Assembly: GCA_018399995.1 (NCBI GenBank)
Contig: JAGYMU010000012.1
Coordinates: 1-33,234, forward strand
Source of the DNA: Halanaerobiales bacterium
GTDB taxonomy: Bacteria > Bacillota > Halanaerobiia > Halanaerobiales > M55B127
DNA length: 33,234 bases
Reading direction: 5' to 3'
Positions 1 through 8,159 of the stretch are shown piece after piece (the stretch's first letter is position 1; every line of letters begins with the position of its first letter). Made by a program: the position numbers and the translations under genes. The notes under the pieces are model-generated. The model made no database searches, was not told the DNA's origin, and saw only the letters and a list, made by a program, of their open reading frames with translations.

Positions 1-7
1 GTGGTAA

Positions 8-199
8 TTGTCAAAAAAATATATCATACATGGTGATAGGCTTCTTAATATTATGATATTACATAGAGACCCGGGGGCTTTAGGTGAGTTAAGAAAACTG
101 TCGTTTAAATTAAGTGAATACAAGGGAGTTATTGAATATTTTAAGAAAATATTTAAAATTAAAATGTATTCCAAAACTGATACAGTCAGTGATGGATAA
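8..199 (+). CDS. Small ORF of unknown nature, possibly a gene remnant
   Basis: A 63-codon open frame with a TTG start and no ribosome binding site upstream. Its frame is closed by a stop at 5-7. The product is basic and I do not recognise a domain. A one-base shift after its end gives the peptide NGVVNARKRISEACY, which is loosely like the NADVNGALNILRK end of TnpB proteins. The ORF could therefore be part of the decayed insertion element that ends at 373, or chance. It is unlikely to be a functional gene. Confidence 0.15.
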   Translation: MSKKYIIHGDRLLNIMILHRDPGALGELRKLSFKLSEYKGVIEYFKKIFKIKMYSKTDTVSDG

Positions 200-373
200 T
201 GGTGTCGTGAATGCACGTAAGCGAATAAGTGAGGCCTGCTATTAACAGGTGCAAAACTTAAATACAAAACTTCACTTAAAGCTATCTAGTATGCAGCAGT
301 ACTTAGGTTGCTAAAACTGTAGCAAAAGAAGCTTCCTCTAATTCTTTTATTTAATTTAGTGGGAGAGGTTCAC
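200..373 (+). mobile_element. Right end of a decayed IS200/IS605-family element (omega-RNA-like)
   Basis: The stretch 328-373 reads GAAGCTTCCTC, then an AT-rich loop, then GGGAGAGG and TTCAC. This is the arrangement typical of IS200/IS605 right ends, which also form the 3' part of the TnpB guide (omega) RNA. CCTCT at 334-338 can pair with AGAGG at 364-368. Positions 200-245, one frame off the preceding ORF, encode NGVVNARK, reminiscent of the last RuvC motif of TnpB. No intact tnpA or tnpB is present in the window here. The left part may lie beyond the window edge or may be lost. The family assignment comes from the end motif, not from a protein. Confidence 0.5.
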
Positions 374-438
374 TAAAAGATTGTGGTCATAAACCATGGA
401 TAGAAAAGAAGGCTTATAATGAGTTCTTAAGTATTTTA

Positions 439-466
439 TTCAAATTAATCTCTTAATTTGAATTTT
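439..466. repeat. Inverted repeat between the insertion-element end and fdhD
   Basis: TTCAAATTA at 439-447 and TAATTTGAA at 454-462 form a perfect 9-bp stem with a 6-nt loop. TTTT follows on the plus strand. It could be a weak terminator or an operator. The arms are almost all A/T, so chance is possible. Confidence 0.3.
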
Positions 467-513
467 AAAGATCTAATAAAAAATGAGTTGATTGAATATA
501 TAGATATCAAGGG

Positions 514-541
514 TGATCAAAAGAGAATTCGCTTTTGATCA
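514..541 (-). terminator. Stem-loop overlapping the fdhD stop codon
   Basis: TGATCAAAAG at 514-523 pairs perfectly with CTTTTGATCA at 532-541 across an 8-nt loop. The fdhD stop codon (TGA on the minus strand, 519-517) lies inside the hairpin. No U-tract follows on the minus strand, so this may be an mRNA 3'-end stabiliser or a weak terminator rather than a classical intrinsic terminator. Confidence 0.35.
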
Positions 542-1296
542 TTATAAATATTATAGCGACTACCCCGGGTAAATCCGATTAGAGTTAGATTTTTTTGACG
601 GGCTAAATCAATAGCTTTTGCAGTTGGTGCAGAACGAGAGATCAAAATAGGGATCTTTTGTCTGGATACTTTATTTATAATTTCTGAAGAGACCCGCCCA
701 CTTGTTAAAATAATTTTATCAGATAAATCTAGGTTTTTAAGAAGGGATTTGCCTATAATTTTGTCGATTGTATTGTGCCTTCCTATATCTTCAATTACAT
801 AAAGCAACTTTTTCTTATTTCCTAGAGCAGCGGTGTGTGTACCGCCAGTTTTATTAAAATAAAGGGATTTTTCTTGCATATTGACCATCAACTTATTGAT
901 CATATTTGATCTAATAGATATTGATCTATCTGTTATTTGATCTTTTATATATTCCTTATTATTAAAAGTACTACCTTTTGCACAACCAGAGGTTATTGTT
1001 CTAGTTTTAAACTGACTACAATCTATATCTTTTTTTAATTTTATATTGATAATTGTTCTGTCTTTAGATAGATTTAAACTTTTTATTTCATTTATATTCT
1101 CAATAATACCCTCTGAAGCCAGCCAGCCGATAGTTAATTCTTTTAATTTTTCAGGTAGAGCCATCAAATTGACCAATTTGTTTTGATTTACAATAACTAA
1201 GAGTGGGGTTTCTTTAATTATCAAGTCATTTATTTGAGATGATTCATTATTTTTAACTCTATCAATTTTGTAAGTTTCAGTTGAATTATTATCCAT
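517..1296 (-). CDS. fdhD: FdhD, formate dehydrogenase sulfurtransferase
   Basis: FdhD is known to pass sulfur from a cysteine desulfurase to the molybdenum cofactor of formate dehydrogenases, and it acts in the cytoplasm. The 259-residue product is full length for the family. It contains TSGCAKG, the mobile loop with the sulfur-carrying cysteine (Cys105), then the cofactor-binding stretches ENIG-like EDIGRHNTIDK, SGRVSSEI and SRSAPTAKAIDLA, and the C-terminal GFTRGSRYNIY. Only one cysteine is present in the loop, whereas the E. coli protein has CxxC. That is common in Firmicute forms. The start is ATG with AAAGGAAA upstream. It stands alone, divergent from the DUF503 gene, with no formate dehydrogenase in the window. 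The only molybdenum enzyme in the window is the hydroxylase at 9404-13032, a class not known to need FdhD. Confidence 0.93.
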   Translation of the reverse strand: MDNNSTETYKIDRVKNNESSQINDLIIKETPLLVIVNQNKLVNLMALPEKLKELTIGWLASEGIIENINEIKSLNLSKDRTIINIKLKKDIDCSQFKTRTITSGCAKGSTFNNKEYIKDQITDRSISIRSNMINKLMVNMQEKSLYFNKTGGTHTAALGNKKKLLYVIEDIGRHNTIDKIIGKSLLKNLDLSDKIILTSGRVSSEIINKVSRQKIPILISRSAPTAKAIDLARQKNLTLIGFTRGSRYNIYNDQKRILF

Positions 1297-1634
1297 ATTT
1301 TATTTCCTTTCTTTTTTATTTAATTTTTACCTACTGAAATGAAGAAGATCCTTTTTTTAATAATATCAGATAAGTAAATATTTTAAAAATATTTTCCCTT
1401 TTTTAAAATAGATATTTTCCTATATGTGTTATTGATTCTAATATTAGGAAGGTTGTCTTCATTGACTAAGTAGGGTTTATTTGCTATTATCACATTGAAA
1501 AAGCAAGTTAAATAGAACTTTAGTTTTATGGTAGATGGACTTGTTTTCTTGAAATATATAAGAAATAATTTTATTAATAAAATTAAAGATAGTTTGCAAA
1601 AAATATATTAAAATGAAATTTAGAAGGTGAGATT
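1297..1634. other. Divergent intergenic region, fdhD / DUF503 gene
   Basis: About 340 bp of AT-rich sequence that must hold the promoters of the two divergent genes. I see no clear consensus promoter. A perfect 18-bp A/T-only palindrome lies at 1567-1584 (AATTTTATTAATAAAATT), 50 bp before the DUF503 start. It is a possible operator but could be chance in such AT-rich DNA. Confidence 0.4.
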
Positions 1635-1916
1635 ATGTTTGTAGCTGTTATAACTATCGATTTACAGATACCTATGGCCCAATCTTTAAAAGATAAAAGA
1701 AGGGTGATTAAAAGCCTAACAGATAAATGCAAAAATAGGTTTAATGTTGCAGTTGCAGAGGTTGATAACAAAGACCTCTGGAAAAATGCCAAACTGGGTT
1801 TGGTGACCATAACAGGAGATAGGCGGTATTTAGAAAAAGTTATTAATAAAATAATAAAGTACATTGAAAGCTTTCCAGAAATCAATTTATATAATTATGA
1901 TATTGATTATTATTAG
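1635..1916 (+). CDS. DUF503 family protein (YlxP-like)
   Basis: A 93-residue protein matching the small DUF503/YlxP family. It begins MFVAVITIDLQIP, followed by the family's basic SLKDKRRVIKSLTDK helix and then VAEVDNKDLWKNAKLG. Family members usually run 90-100 residues, so this one is full length. Homologues are often found near ribosome assembly and translation factor genes such as rbfA, and B. subtilis YlxP lies in the nusA-infB region. Here the gene stands alone, followed by 139 bp before the amidase gene. The start is ATG with AGAAGGTGAG upstream. The molecular function is not established. An overlapping minus-strand frame is a shadow. Confidence 0.85.
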   Translation: MFVAVITIDLQIPMAQSLKDKRRVIKSLTDKCKNRFNVAVAEVDNKDLWKNAKLGLVTITGDRRYLEKVINKIIKYIESFPEINLYNYDIDYY

Positions 1917-2055
1917 AATATATTTGTGCAAATTCATTTCTTTAAAACTGACAATTTATATGAAATGGCAGGAAAAGCGAGCATTATGTTGAATATAAAA
2001 ACTATGGATATGACTATTAAATGAACAATAATTCCCTTGCTGGAGGATGATGGTA

Positions 2056-4284
2056 ATGTCTAATAAAAAGTTCATAATAATCTTACTGTTTTTAATTATA
2101 CTAATAGCTACACAAACAACTTTGGCAGCCAATATCCCCGATATTTACATAAATGGCCAAAATATGACCGAAAAACTTGATCCGATAAGAAGTAATGGTG
2201 CTGTTTTGGTTAGATCTTTGGCTCTGGCTGACAGCCTTGAGGCAGAATTGAAATGGCTGGGGGATATTAATACCCTGAACATCATCAAAGAGGATAAAAC
2301 AGTCAAAATGATGGTCGAGAGCCCATATATTCAGATAAATAGCACTACAATTCGAACAGAATCACCTATGGTCATCAAGGATAATAATACATATATACCC
2401 TTTACAGGAATCATGAATGTTTTTGGGTTTTTAATAGAATATGACAAGATAAGTAATTCCTATTATCTGTTTAAACCGCAATCCTTTTTAAAGGAGGTAA
2501 CCTGGGGTCCTAACAGGCAGTCATTAGTCCTAAAGATGGATAAAATTGCACCTTACAGGTTAAAGTTAACGGATGATCCCAAAAAGTTAATCGTTGAAAT
2601 TGAAAAGGCTGCTTTAGAAGCAAATTTTAAAGATAATGTATCAGATAAAAACTATTATTTTACAAACAAAAGAATCGAAAACCAGGCCACGTTACAGCTT
2701 GTTATAACCAGCAAATATCCGCTTCCTATTAACTCTGATGAAGTAATAAGTGAAGAAAACGGTAATTTACTGATTCGTTTTATGCCGCAAATTGCTTCTA
2801 TCAACTGGCAAAAGGAAGGTTCTTTAGAAATTGAAGCAAATGGAAGCATTAATAAACCTGAAGTTTCATTTCTGGAAGAACCGCGCAGGATGGTATTAGA
2901 TATACCGGACCTTTTGTTAAGTGAGTTCGAAAAAAATCTTGATGAAAATGAATGGATAAAAAATGTAAGGGTCAGCCAATTTCAATTCGAGCCTACTATC
3001 TTGAGGGTTGTTTTAGACCTTAAGGAAGAAAAATATTTGAATATTGTTCAGCAACAGGATAGTAAAAAGATAGTTTTAAACCCCGTACAACGTGCTCGAA
3101 TTTTCGATCTTGCATATGAAAATCATCAGATTGTGTTTAAAACCGATGCACCTGTTGAACCGGATTTATTTACATTAGAAGACCCAGCTCGACTTGTTAT
3201 CAATCTCTTTAATACCTATAGAGAAGAAAATATGCAGGATGAAGTAGATATTAAAGAAAACCTTGTAGAAAGAATAAGGGTGGGACGTTTTGATAGCCAG
3301 GTAGTTAGAATTGTGGCTGACTTAAGTGAAATCACAGCTTATGAATGGGAACAAGAACAATATAGTAAAGATGTATATGTCCACAGTATTAAAATGGCCA
3401 ATAAATTTGATGATATCGAACTGTTAGATCAAAATCTATATACCAATATTAATATAAATTTGAGCGGTAAGGTAGATTATGAGGTTAAGAAGTTCTCATT
3501 TCCCCACAGGGTAGTAGTAGATATTAATGGTAAAGAAATCACACCTGAAGATATAGAATTACCAGAACCCTTGGGTCTCATCAAAGAAATGAGAATGAGT
3601 AGATTTGAGCTTGAGGATGAAGAAGTAACCAGGATTGTATTTGAACTGAGTGAATATTTTAATCATAATGTAATATCTGATAATCCTGATAGTAAGATAA
3701 ATATTGCCTTAGCAAAATCTGAAATACTAAGTGAAAATAATTTAATAGTATTGGATGCAGGACATGGTGGATTTGATCCCGGTGCTGTCAGCAAAAATGA
3801 TTTGCAGGAAAAGGTTGTCAATTTGCAGATTGTCCAAAAGCTTGCCAGTATATTAAAAAGTCAGGGATTTAAAGTGCTGTTAACAAGAGAAGATGATTCC
3901 TTTATTTCTCTCAACAAACGCGTAGAAATTGCAAATGAAAAGGGAGCAAGAATTTTTATAAGCATACACAATAACTCTTCAACCAAAAATACATCTGAAG
4001 GTACAGAGACATTTATCGCACCCAATAAGTCAGGTGATAGTCTGCTTTTAGCCCAAAAAATACAAAAAGAGCTAATTCGGGAATTATGTTTGGTTGATAG
4101 GGGAGTCAAAAAAGAACATCTTTATGTAATCAAATATACTAAAATGCCTGCTGTATTAATTGAGGTTGCATTTTTATCAAATCCTGCAGAAGAAAAATTA
4201 CTCAAAAATAACGAGTTTATTACTAATTCGGCTTTAGCTATTAGTCGGGGTATAGTGGACTATTTTGATAAATTTAAGGATTGA
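2056..4284 (+). CDS. N-acetylmuramoyl-L-alanine amidase with AMIN repeats
   Basis: A secreted cell-wall hydrolase of the Amidase_3 (zinc) type, which cleaves the bond between MurNAc and L-alanine in peptidoglycan. The order is: a hydrophobic signal peptide (about residues 5-25), a copper-amine-oxidase-N-like domain (about 30-140, containing INGQ and VPYIPFTGI-like segments), several AMIN-type beta repeats (about 145-560) presumed to bind the wall, and a C-terminal catalytic domain. The catalytic domain has VLDAGHGGFDPG with the first zinc histidine, ISIHNNSS with the second, and LIEVAFLSN with the catalytic glutamate. I chose ATG 2056 because GGAGG at 2042-2046 abuts the upstream ATG 2047 but is 9 nt from 2056. 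It heads an operon with the GerMN gene, which starts 11 bp after its stop, and murI. Confidence 0.93.
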   Translation: MSNKKFIIILLFLIILIATQTTLAANIPDIYINGQNMTEKLDPIRSNGAVLVRSLALADSLEAELKWLGDINTLNIIKEDKTVKMMVESPYIQINSTTIRTESPMVIKDNNTYIPFTGIMNVFGFLIEYDKISNSYYLFKPQSFLKEVTWGPNRQSLVLKMDKIAPYRLKLTDDPKKLIVEIEKAALEANFKDNVSDKNYYFTNKRIENQATLQLVITSKYPLPINSDEVISEENGNLLIRFMPQIASINWQKEGSLEIEANGSINKPEVSFLEEPRRMVLDIPDLLLSEFEKNLDENEWIKNVRVSQFQFEPTILRVVLDLKEEKYLNIVQQQDSKKIVLNPVQRARIFDLAYENHQIVFKTDAPVEPDLFTLEDPARLVINLFNTYREENMQDEVDIKENLVERIRVGRFDSQVVRIVADLSEITAYEWEQEQYSKDVYVHSIKMANKFDDIELLDQNLYTNININLSGKVDYEVKKFSFPHRVVVDINGKEITPEDIELPEPLGLIKEMRMSRFELEDEEVTRIVFELSEYFNHNVISDNPDSKINIALAKSEILSENNLIVLDAGHGGFDPGAVSKNDLQEKVVNLQIVQKLASILKSQGFKVLLTREDDSFISLNKRVEIANEKGARIFISIHNNSSTKNTSEGTETFIAPNKSGDSLLLAQKIQKELIRELCLVDRGVKKEHLYVIKYTKMPAVLIEVAFLSNPAEEKLLKNNEFITNSALAISRGIVDYFDKFKD

Positions 4285-4295
4285 GGTGGGCAAAC

Positions 4296-4802
4296 ATGAA
4301 TAAAAAAATATTTAAGCTCATTATAACAGTGATAATAGCAGTTTTGATAATAGCAGCAGCCTACATCTTTTTATCTAATACTAATCTATTTGTTAAAGAA
4401 AAAACAGTCAACTTATATTTTGGCACCGATGATGCAATGAACCTAAAATCAGAAAAGAGAGATATAAAAGGGAGAAATTTATACCTCGAAGCTGTTATCG
4501 AATTGATAGAAGGCCCCACTGATTCCGATTTAACGAAAACTATTCCAGACGGAACAGAGGTTTTAAATATATCTAAAGATGGCGATATTATAGTTATCGA
4601 CTTTAATGATAAAATAGTTAAAAATCACTGGGGTGGTTCGGCGGGTGAGAGAATAACTGTTTATTCTATAGTCAATACTTTGGGTCAATTTGAAAAAATT
4701 AATAAAGTCAAATTTTTAATAGAAGGTGAAGAAGTTAATACCCTGGTTGGCCATATGGATTTAAGCACACTACTTGAACCCAATCCAGATCTCAATCAAT
4801 AA
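4296..4802 (+). CDS. GerMN-domain membrane-anchored or secreted protein
   Basis: A 168-residue protein. Its N-terminal hydrophobic segment (residues 5-26) acts as a signal peptide or membrane anchor, and there is no clear lipobox. It is followed by one GerMN domain. Typical GerMN features are the opening VNLYFGTDD, the central LIEGPTDSDLTKTIPDGTEVL, IDFNDKIV, ERITVYSIVNTLGQF and KVKFLIEGEEV. GerM is involved in sporulation and germination in Bacillus, but GerMN domains also occur in non-sporulating lineages, so the role here is probably a peptidoglycan-linked one that is not proven. Start ATG 4296 follows GAGGTGGG. A longer in-frame TTG start at 4281 is unlikely. It lies between the cell-wall amidase and glutamate racemase genes, consistent with an envelope operon. 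Confidence 0.88.
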   Translation: MNKKIFKLIITVIIAVLIIAAAYIFLSNTNLFVKEKTVNLYFGTDDAMNLKSEKRDIKGRNLYLEAVIELIEGPTDSDLTKTIPDGTEVLNISKDGDIIVIDFNDKIVKNHWGGSAGERITVYSIVNTLGQFEKINKVKFLIEGEEVNTLVGHMDLSTLLEPNPDLNQ

Positions 4803-4830
4803 AGTAATAATCGATACAGGAGTTGAAAAA

Positions 4831-5673
4831 ATGATTAAAGACAAGAAGGCAATTGGAATGTTGGATTCTGGGGTAGGAGGTTTAACAGTTGCAACAGAAA
4901 TCAAGAAGACTATGCCAGCAGAAAAAATTATATACTATGGTGATACACTTCATTTACCTTATGGACCAAAATCCAAAGAAGATGTTAGAAAATACGTATA
5001 TAAAATTATAGATTATTTGAATTCAAGGGAAGTTAAAACAATAATTTTGGCCTGTAATACAGCCACCTCTATGTTATTAAAGGAAATAAGGGATGTAATA
5101 AAACTACCTTTATTTGGAACCATTGATGGTGTTCTGCAGTCAGTAAGAGAAGTTACTAAAAATAAAAAGATAGGTATTATAGGAACTAAGGGGACAATTA
5201 AAAGTAAGGCTTATCAGGAAGCTTTATTACAGGGAGATAGTACTTTAAAAATATATGCGAAAGCCTGTCCAGAATTTGTTAATCTGGTTGAAAAAGGCGC
5301 CTTTAAGGGTCCAGAAGTTCTAAAAATTGCAGAAAAATATTTAATGGAATTAAAAAAAGAGGATGTTGATACCCTGATTTTGGGATGTACTCATTATCCC
5401 TATTTAATACCTGTTATCAAAAAAGTAATGGGTCAGGGCGTTAAGTTAATCAACCCGGCCGTAACTATGGCAGAAAAAGCGAAGAATATAATGGCTGTTA
5501 AAGGATTGATTAGCGGAAAACATGAAGACATTGTCGATTTTAGTGATCATGAATTTTATGTCAGTGATTTAAATAAAGTATCGCTTGAGTTTTTAAATAA
5601 GGGCACCGATTATTTAAATCTCCCTGGTTTAGAATTTGAGGAGTTAAATATTTTCAAAGTCAACAATAATTAA
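4831..5673 (+). CDS. murI: Glutamate racemase
   Basis: It converts L-glutamate to D-glutamate for peptidoglycan in the cytoplasm. The product has 280 residues, a normal family length. Motifs visible are MLDSGVGGLTV (with the general acid/base-associated aspartate and serine), GDTLHLPYGPKS, ACNTATS with catalytic Cys75 and GCTHYPYL with catalytic Cys186. In many homologues the second motif reads GDTARVPYG, and LHL here is a conservative variant. I prefer ATG 4831, preceded by CAGGAG, to the in-frame ATG at 4774 that would overlap the GerMN gene. It is the third gene of the envelope operon and is followed after 39 bp by the IclR gene. Confidence 0.95.
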   Translation: MIKDKKAIGMLDSGVGGLTVATEIKKTMPAEKIIYYGDTLHLPYGPKSKEDVRKYVYKIIDYLNSREVKTIILACNTATSMLLKEIRDVIKLPLFGTIDGVLQSVREVTKNKKIGIIGTKGTIKSKAYQEALLQGDSTLKIYAKACPEFVNLVEKGAFKGPEVLKIAEKYLMELKKEDVDTLILGCTHYPYLIPVIKKVMGQGVKLINPAVTMAEKAKNIMAVKGLISGKHEDIVDFSDHEFYVSDLNKVSLEFLNKGTDYLNLPGLEFEELNIFKVNNN

Positions 5674-5712
5674 AAGAATTTAAAATATTATTATAAAAGA
5701 GAGAGGATAAAG

Positions 5713-6486
5713 TTGAAAAAAAATGGCATTATTAAGTCTGTTCAAAAAAGTTTAAAAGTTTTAAAATACATTATGTCTTCCAATGGAGAGGTTTCAGTAA
5801 ATGAATTAGTAGAGGAATTTGGCTATAATAGAAGTACAGTTCATCATATGTTAAAAACAATGAAACTGGAGGGCTTTATCACCCAGAATCAAAGAACAAA
5901 AAACTACAACATCGGTTCTGAGATATTTAACGGCTGGATCAAAGATCGCAACATGTATAATTATTTGATGCCATTGAAACCAATTATTAAAGAAATTGTA
6001 GAAAGATGTCAGGAGACGACCACTATGTTCGTACGTGAAAATGATAAAGCGATCTGTGTACTGGGAGAGGAATCAGATCAGATTATTAAAGCCTATCTGA
6101 TGATTGGTAGAGAGATTCCCCTATACTGTACAGCAGCAGGTAGGGTTATACTGGCAAACCTACAGGAAGATGAGGTGGATAAGATACTTGATATTTCAGG
6201 TCTCAAAAAATATATGAAAAAGACGGTTATCGACCGAGAAAAATTAAATGATAGATTTAATGAGATAAGAGAAAAGGGATATGACTTCGAAAAAGAAGAG
6301 TTTGAAGAGCTGATTAACGCAGTCGGAATACCGGTTTTAAATAAATATGGTAGGCCTGTGGCTTCGGTTTCGGTTGTTGGACCGATTATGAGGTTTACCG
6401 ATGAAAAGATGAGAGAATGCGCACCTTTTTTACTAGAAAAATCGAAAGAGATGAGCGCAATTTTGAGAGGGGAATACTATAAATAG
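5713..6486 (+). CDS. IclR family transcriptional regulator
   Basis: A 257-residue protein with an N-terminal winged helix-turn-helix (about residues 5-65: SVQKSLKVLKYI, SVNELVEEFGYNRSTVHHMLKTM) and a C-terminal IclR effector-binding domain (about 75-255, with PLYCTAAGRVILANL and the VGIPVLNKYGRPVASVSVVGP stretch). IclR proteins control catabolic operons in response to small metabolites, and effectors vary widely. The start is TTG with GAGAGGA upstream. A terminator follows at 6521-6549, so it is separated from the downstream permease operon, which it most likely controls. Candidate operators are the inverted repeats at 6633-6673 and 6714-6734. The effector is unknown; a cytosine- or purine-like base is an inference from the neighbours. 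Confidence 0.9.
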   Translation: MKKNGIIKSVQKSLKVLKYIMSSNGEVSVNELVEEFGYNRSTVHHMLKTMKLEGFITQNQRTKNYNIGSEIFNGWIKDRNMYNYLMPLKPIIKEIVERCQETTTMFVRENDKAICVLGEESDQIIKAYLMIGREIPLYCTAAGRVILANLQEDEVDKILDISGLKKYMKKTVIDREKLNDRFNEIREKGYDFEKEEFEELINAVGIPVLNKYGRPVASVSVVGPIMRFTDEKMRECAPFLLEKSKEMSAILRGEYYK

Positions 6487-6520
6487 TAAAGTTCAAAATA
6501 AAATATAAGTTTATCTTCAA

Positions 6521-6549
6521 AAGAAATCCGAAAAGGGTTTCTTTTTTTG
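6521..6549 (+). terminator. Intrinsic terminator after the IclR gene
   Basis: AAGAAATCC at 6521-6529 pairs with GGGTTTCTT at 6535-6543 (one G-T pair) over a 5-nt loop, followed by a T-rich tract. Confidence 0.85.
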
Positions 6550-6632
6550 TTTATAATCCACAAAAAGATCAGATAAAATTTATTTATTAAACATAAAGGG
6601 ATATTTTCTATAGAAGCAGAATAAGTTAAATA

Positions 6633-6673
6633 TAAGTTCATCTAGTCAAAGAATATTTCATAATATGAACTTA
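6633..6673. promoter_or_regulatory. Long-spaced inverted repeat, candidate regulator site
   Basis: TAAGTTCAT at 6633-6641 and ATGAACTTA at 6665-6673 are perfect complements separated by 23 nt, upstream of the permease operon. This may be two half-sites of an operator for the neighbouring IclR protein. No experimental match is claimed. Confidence 0.4.
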
Positions 6674-6713
6674 ATATAACGTCTAATATTATCTTATTGA
6701 TTTTTCAGAATAT

Positions 6714-6734
6714 TAATTTATTTTAAATAAATTA
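6714..6734. promoter_or_regulatory. 21-bp palindrome upstream of the permease operon
   Basis: Arms TAATTTATTT (6714-6723) and AAATAAATTA (6725-6734) are perfect complements around one central base. It lies about 85 bp before the permease start and just downstream of a TTGATT hexamer at 6697-6702 that could be a -35 element. It contains only A and T, so chance cannot be excluded. A GGAGGT at about 6745 just after it has no usable ORF. Confidence 0.35.
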
Positions 6735-6820
6735 TTATAAAGAAAGGAGGTATCAGTAAGAACTAGTTGTATTAATTTTTACTTTAATAAAGTCTATAAC
6801 ATTTTTAAAGGAGGAATAAC

Positions 6821-8128
6821 GTGAGTATTGAGAAAAAAGATCTAGATTTGGAATTTGACCGCGATTATCCTTTACAACATGTTCCTAAAAGTGCAAGAGT
6901 AAGTATTATATCTATAAGTGCAGTTTTATTGGGTTTTACTTTCTTTACACCTACTATGCTCGCAGGTTCTGAAATAGGAGTTTCTTTTAAACTTTGGCCA
7001 GATTTCTTTTTGATACTATTATTTGGTAGTGCAATACTGGGAATTTATGTTGCCGTACTTTCTATTATTGGTGCTAGAACAGGCTTAACTACAGTATTGT
7101 TAAGTAAATATACCTTGGGTAAAGCTGGTGCTAAGTGGGCCGATATTTTGCTGGGTGGTACTCAAATAGGCTGGTATGCTGTTGCGGTGGCCACCATGGC
7201 CCATATGTTCACCCAAGCATTAGGCTGGGAGGCTTATTTAATACCATTGATGATTGTATTCAGTTTCATGATGGGAATAACTGCATACTATGGTTATAAA
7301 GGAATGGAGCTCTTAAGTTATATATCAGTTCCACTGCTTTTGATTCTAGGAATTTGGGTAACATTTAGAGCTGCAGGAGATGCAGGTGGATGGAGTGCAA
7401 TTGCAGGCATCGAACCAACTGGTACTATGACATTCGCAACGGCGATCACTGTTATTGTTGGTACCTTTGCGAGTGGGGGTACACAGGCTCCCAACTGGAC
7501 AAGATTTGCGAAAAATGCTAAAGTTGCTTTTTGGGCTGCTTTGATTGCATTTTTATTCGGTAATGGAGTTATGTTATTTTTTGGTGCAGTAGGTGCCATT
7601 TCTTATCAAATCTCTGATTTTGTAGAAGTACTATATAGTATGGGATTAATTTTCTGGGGTATTGTATTCTTAACCTTAAATCTCTGGACAACCAATGATA
7701 ATGCAGCTTATGCATTTGGTGTAGCAGGGGCAGAACTGTTTAATATAAATAATAAAAAGCCGTTTGTTGTTGGTGGGGTTATCATTGCAACTATTTTAGC
7801 TATAACAGGAATTTATGACTTTTTAATTGTATATCTAAGTGCACTGGGTATTTTTATACCTCCTCTTGGAGGTATAATAATAGGTGATTATTTCTTTGTC
7901 TGGAAGGCAAAGATACCCAGAATGGAAACCGTAGAATTTCCGGGAGTCCGATGGAGTGCTGTATTGGCATACTTATTGGGTGTTCTAGCAGCATATCTTG
8001 GAAGCAGAACCGGTGTAGGAGTTCCTCCTCTTAATGGTATTATAGTTGCAGCAGTATTAATGCCTATAGTTTCAAATATATTTCAGAATCTTGGAATTGA
8101 TCAAATGCCCGAAAAGATAGACAATTAA
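6821..8128 (+). CDS. codB: Cytosine permease family transporter (NCS1, CodB-like)
   Basis: A 435-residue integral membrane protein with about 12 predicted hydrophobic segments, the normal size and topology for NCS1 nucleobase-cation symporters. The N-terminus PLQHVPKSARVSIISISAVLLGFTFFTPTML, the segment TFASGGTQAPNWTRFAKN and the NLWTTNDNAAY stretch are typical of CodB-like carriers. The likely role is proton- or sodium-driven uptake of cytosine or a related base or N-heterocycle. It starts with GTG after AAAGGAGG. The CodA-like deaminase gene follows after 31 bp, and then the molybdenum hydroxylase genes, so it is the import step of that cassette. Substrate specificity is inferred from the neighbour, not seen. 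Confidence 0.87.
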   Translation: MSIEKKDLDLEFDRDYPLQHVPKSARVSIISISAVLLGFTFFTPTMLAGSEIGVSFKLWPDFFLILLFGSAILGIYVAVLSIIGARTGLTTVLLSKYTLGKAGAKWADILLGGTQIGWYAVAVATMAHMFTQALGWEAYLIPLMIVFSFMMGITAYYGYKGMELLSYISVPLLLILGIWVTFRAAGDAGGWSAIAGIEPTGTMTFATAITVIVGTFASGGTQAPNWTRFAKNAKVAFWAALIAFLFGNGVMLFFGAVGAISYQISDFVEVLYSMGLIFWGIVFLTLNLWTTNDNAAYAFGVAGAELFNINNKKPFVVGGVIIATILAITGIYDFLIVYLSALGIFIPPLGGIIIGDYFFVWKAKIPRMETVEFPGVRWSAVLAYLLGVLAAYLGSRTGVGVPPLNGIIVAAVLMPIVSNIFQNLGIDQMPEKIDN

Positions 8129-8159
8129 ACAGCATAAATTTTAGGGGGTAGATAACACA

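Noticed and set aside
1583-1885. 100-codon minus-strand frame
   Set aside because: It overlaps the well-supported DUF503 gene on the other strand and shows no family features. It is a shadow.
6550-6820. Possible purine riboswitch before the permease gene
   Set aside because: The conserved three-way junction sequences of purine riboswitches are not present. The region holds only AT-rich inverted repeats.
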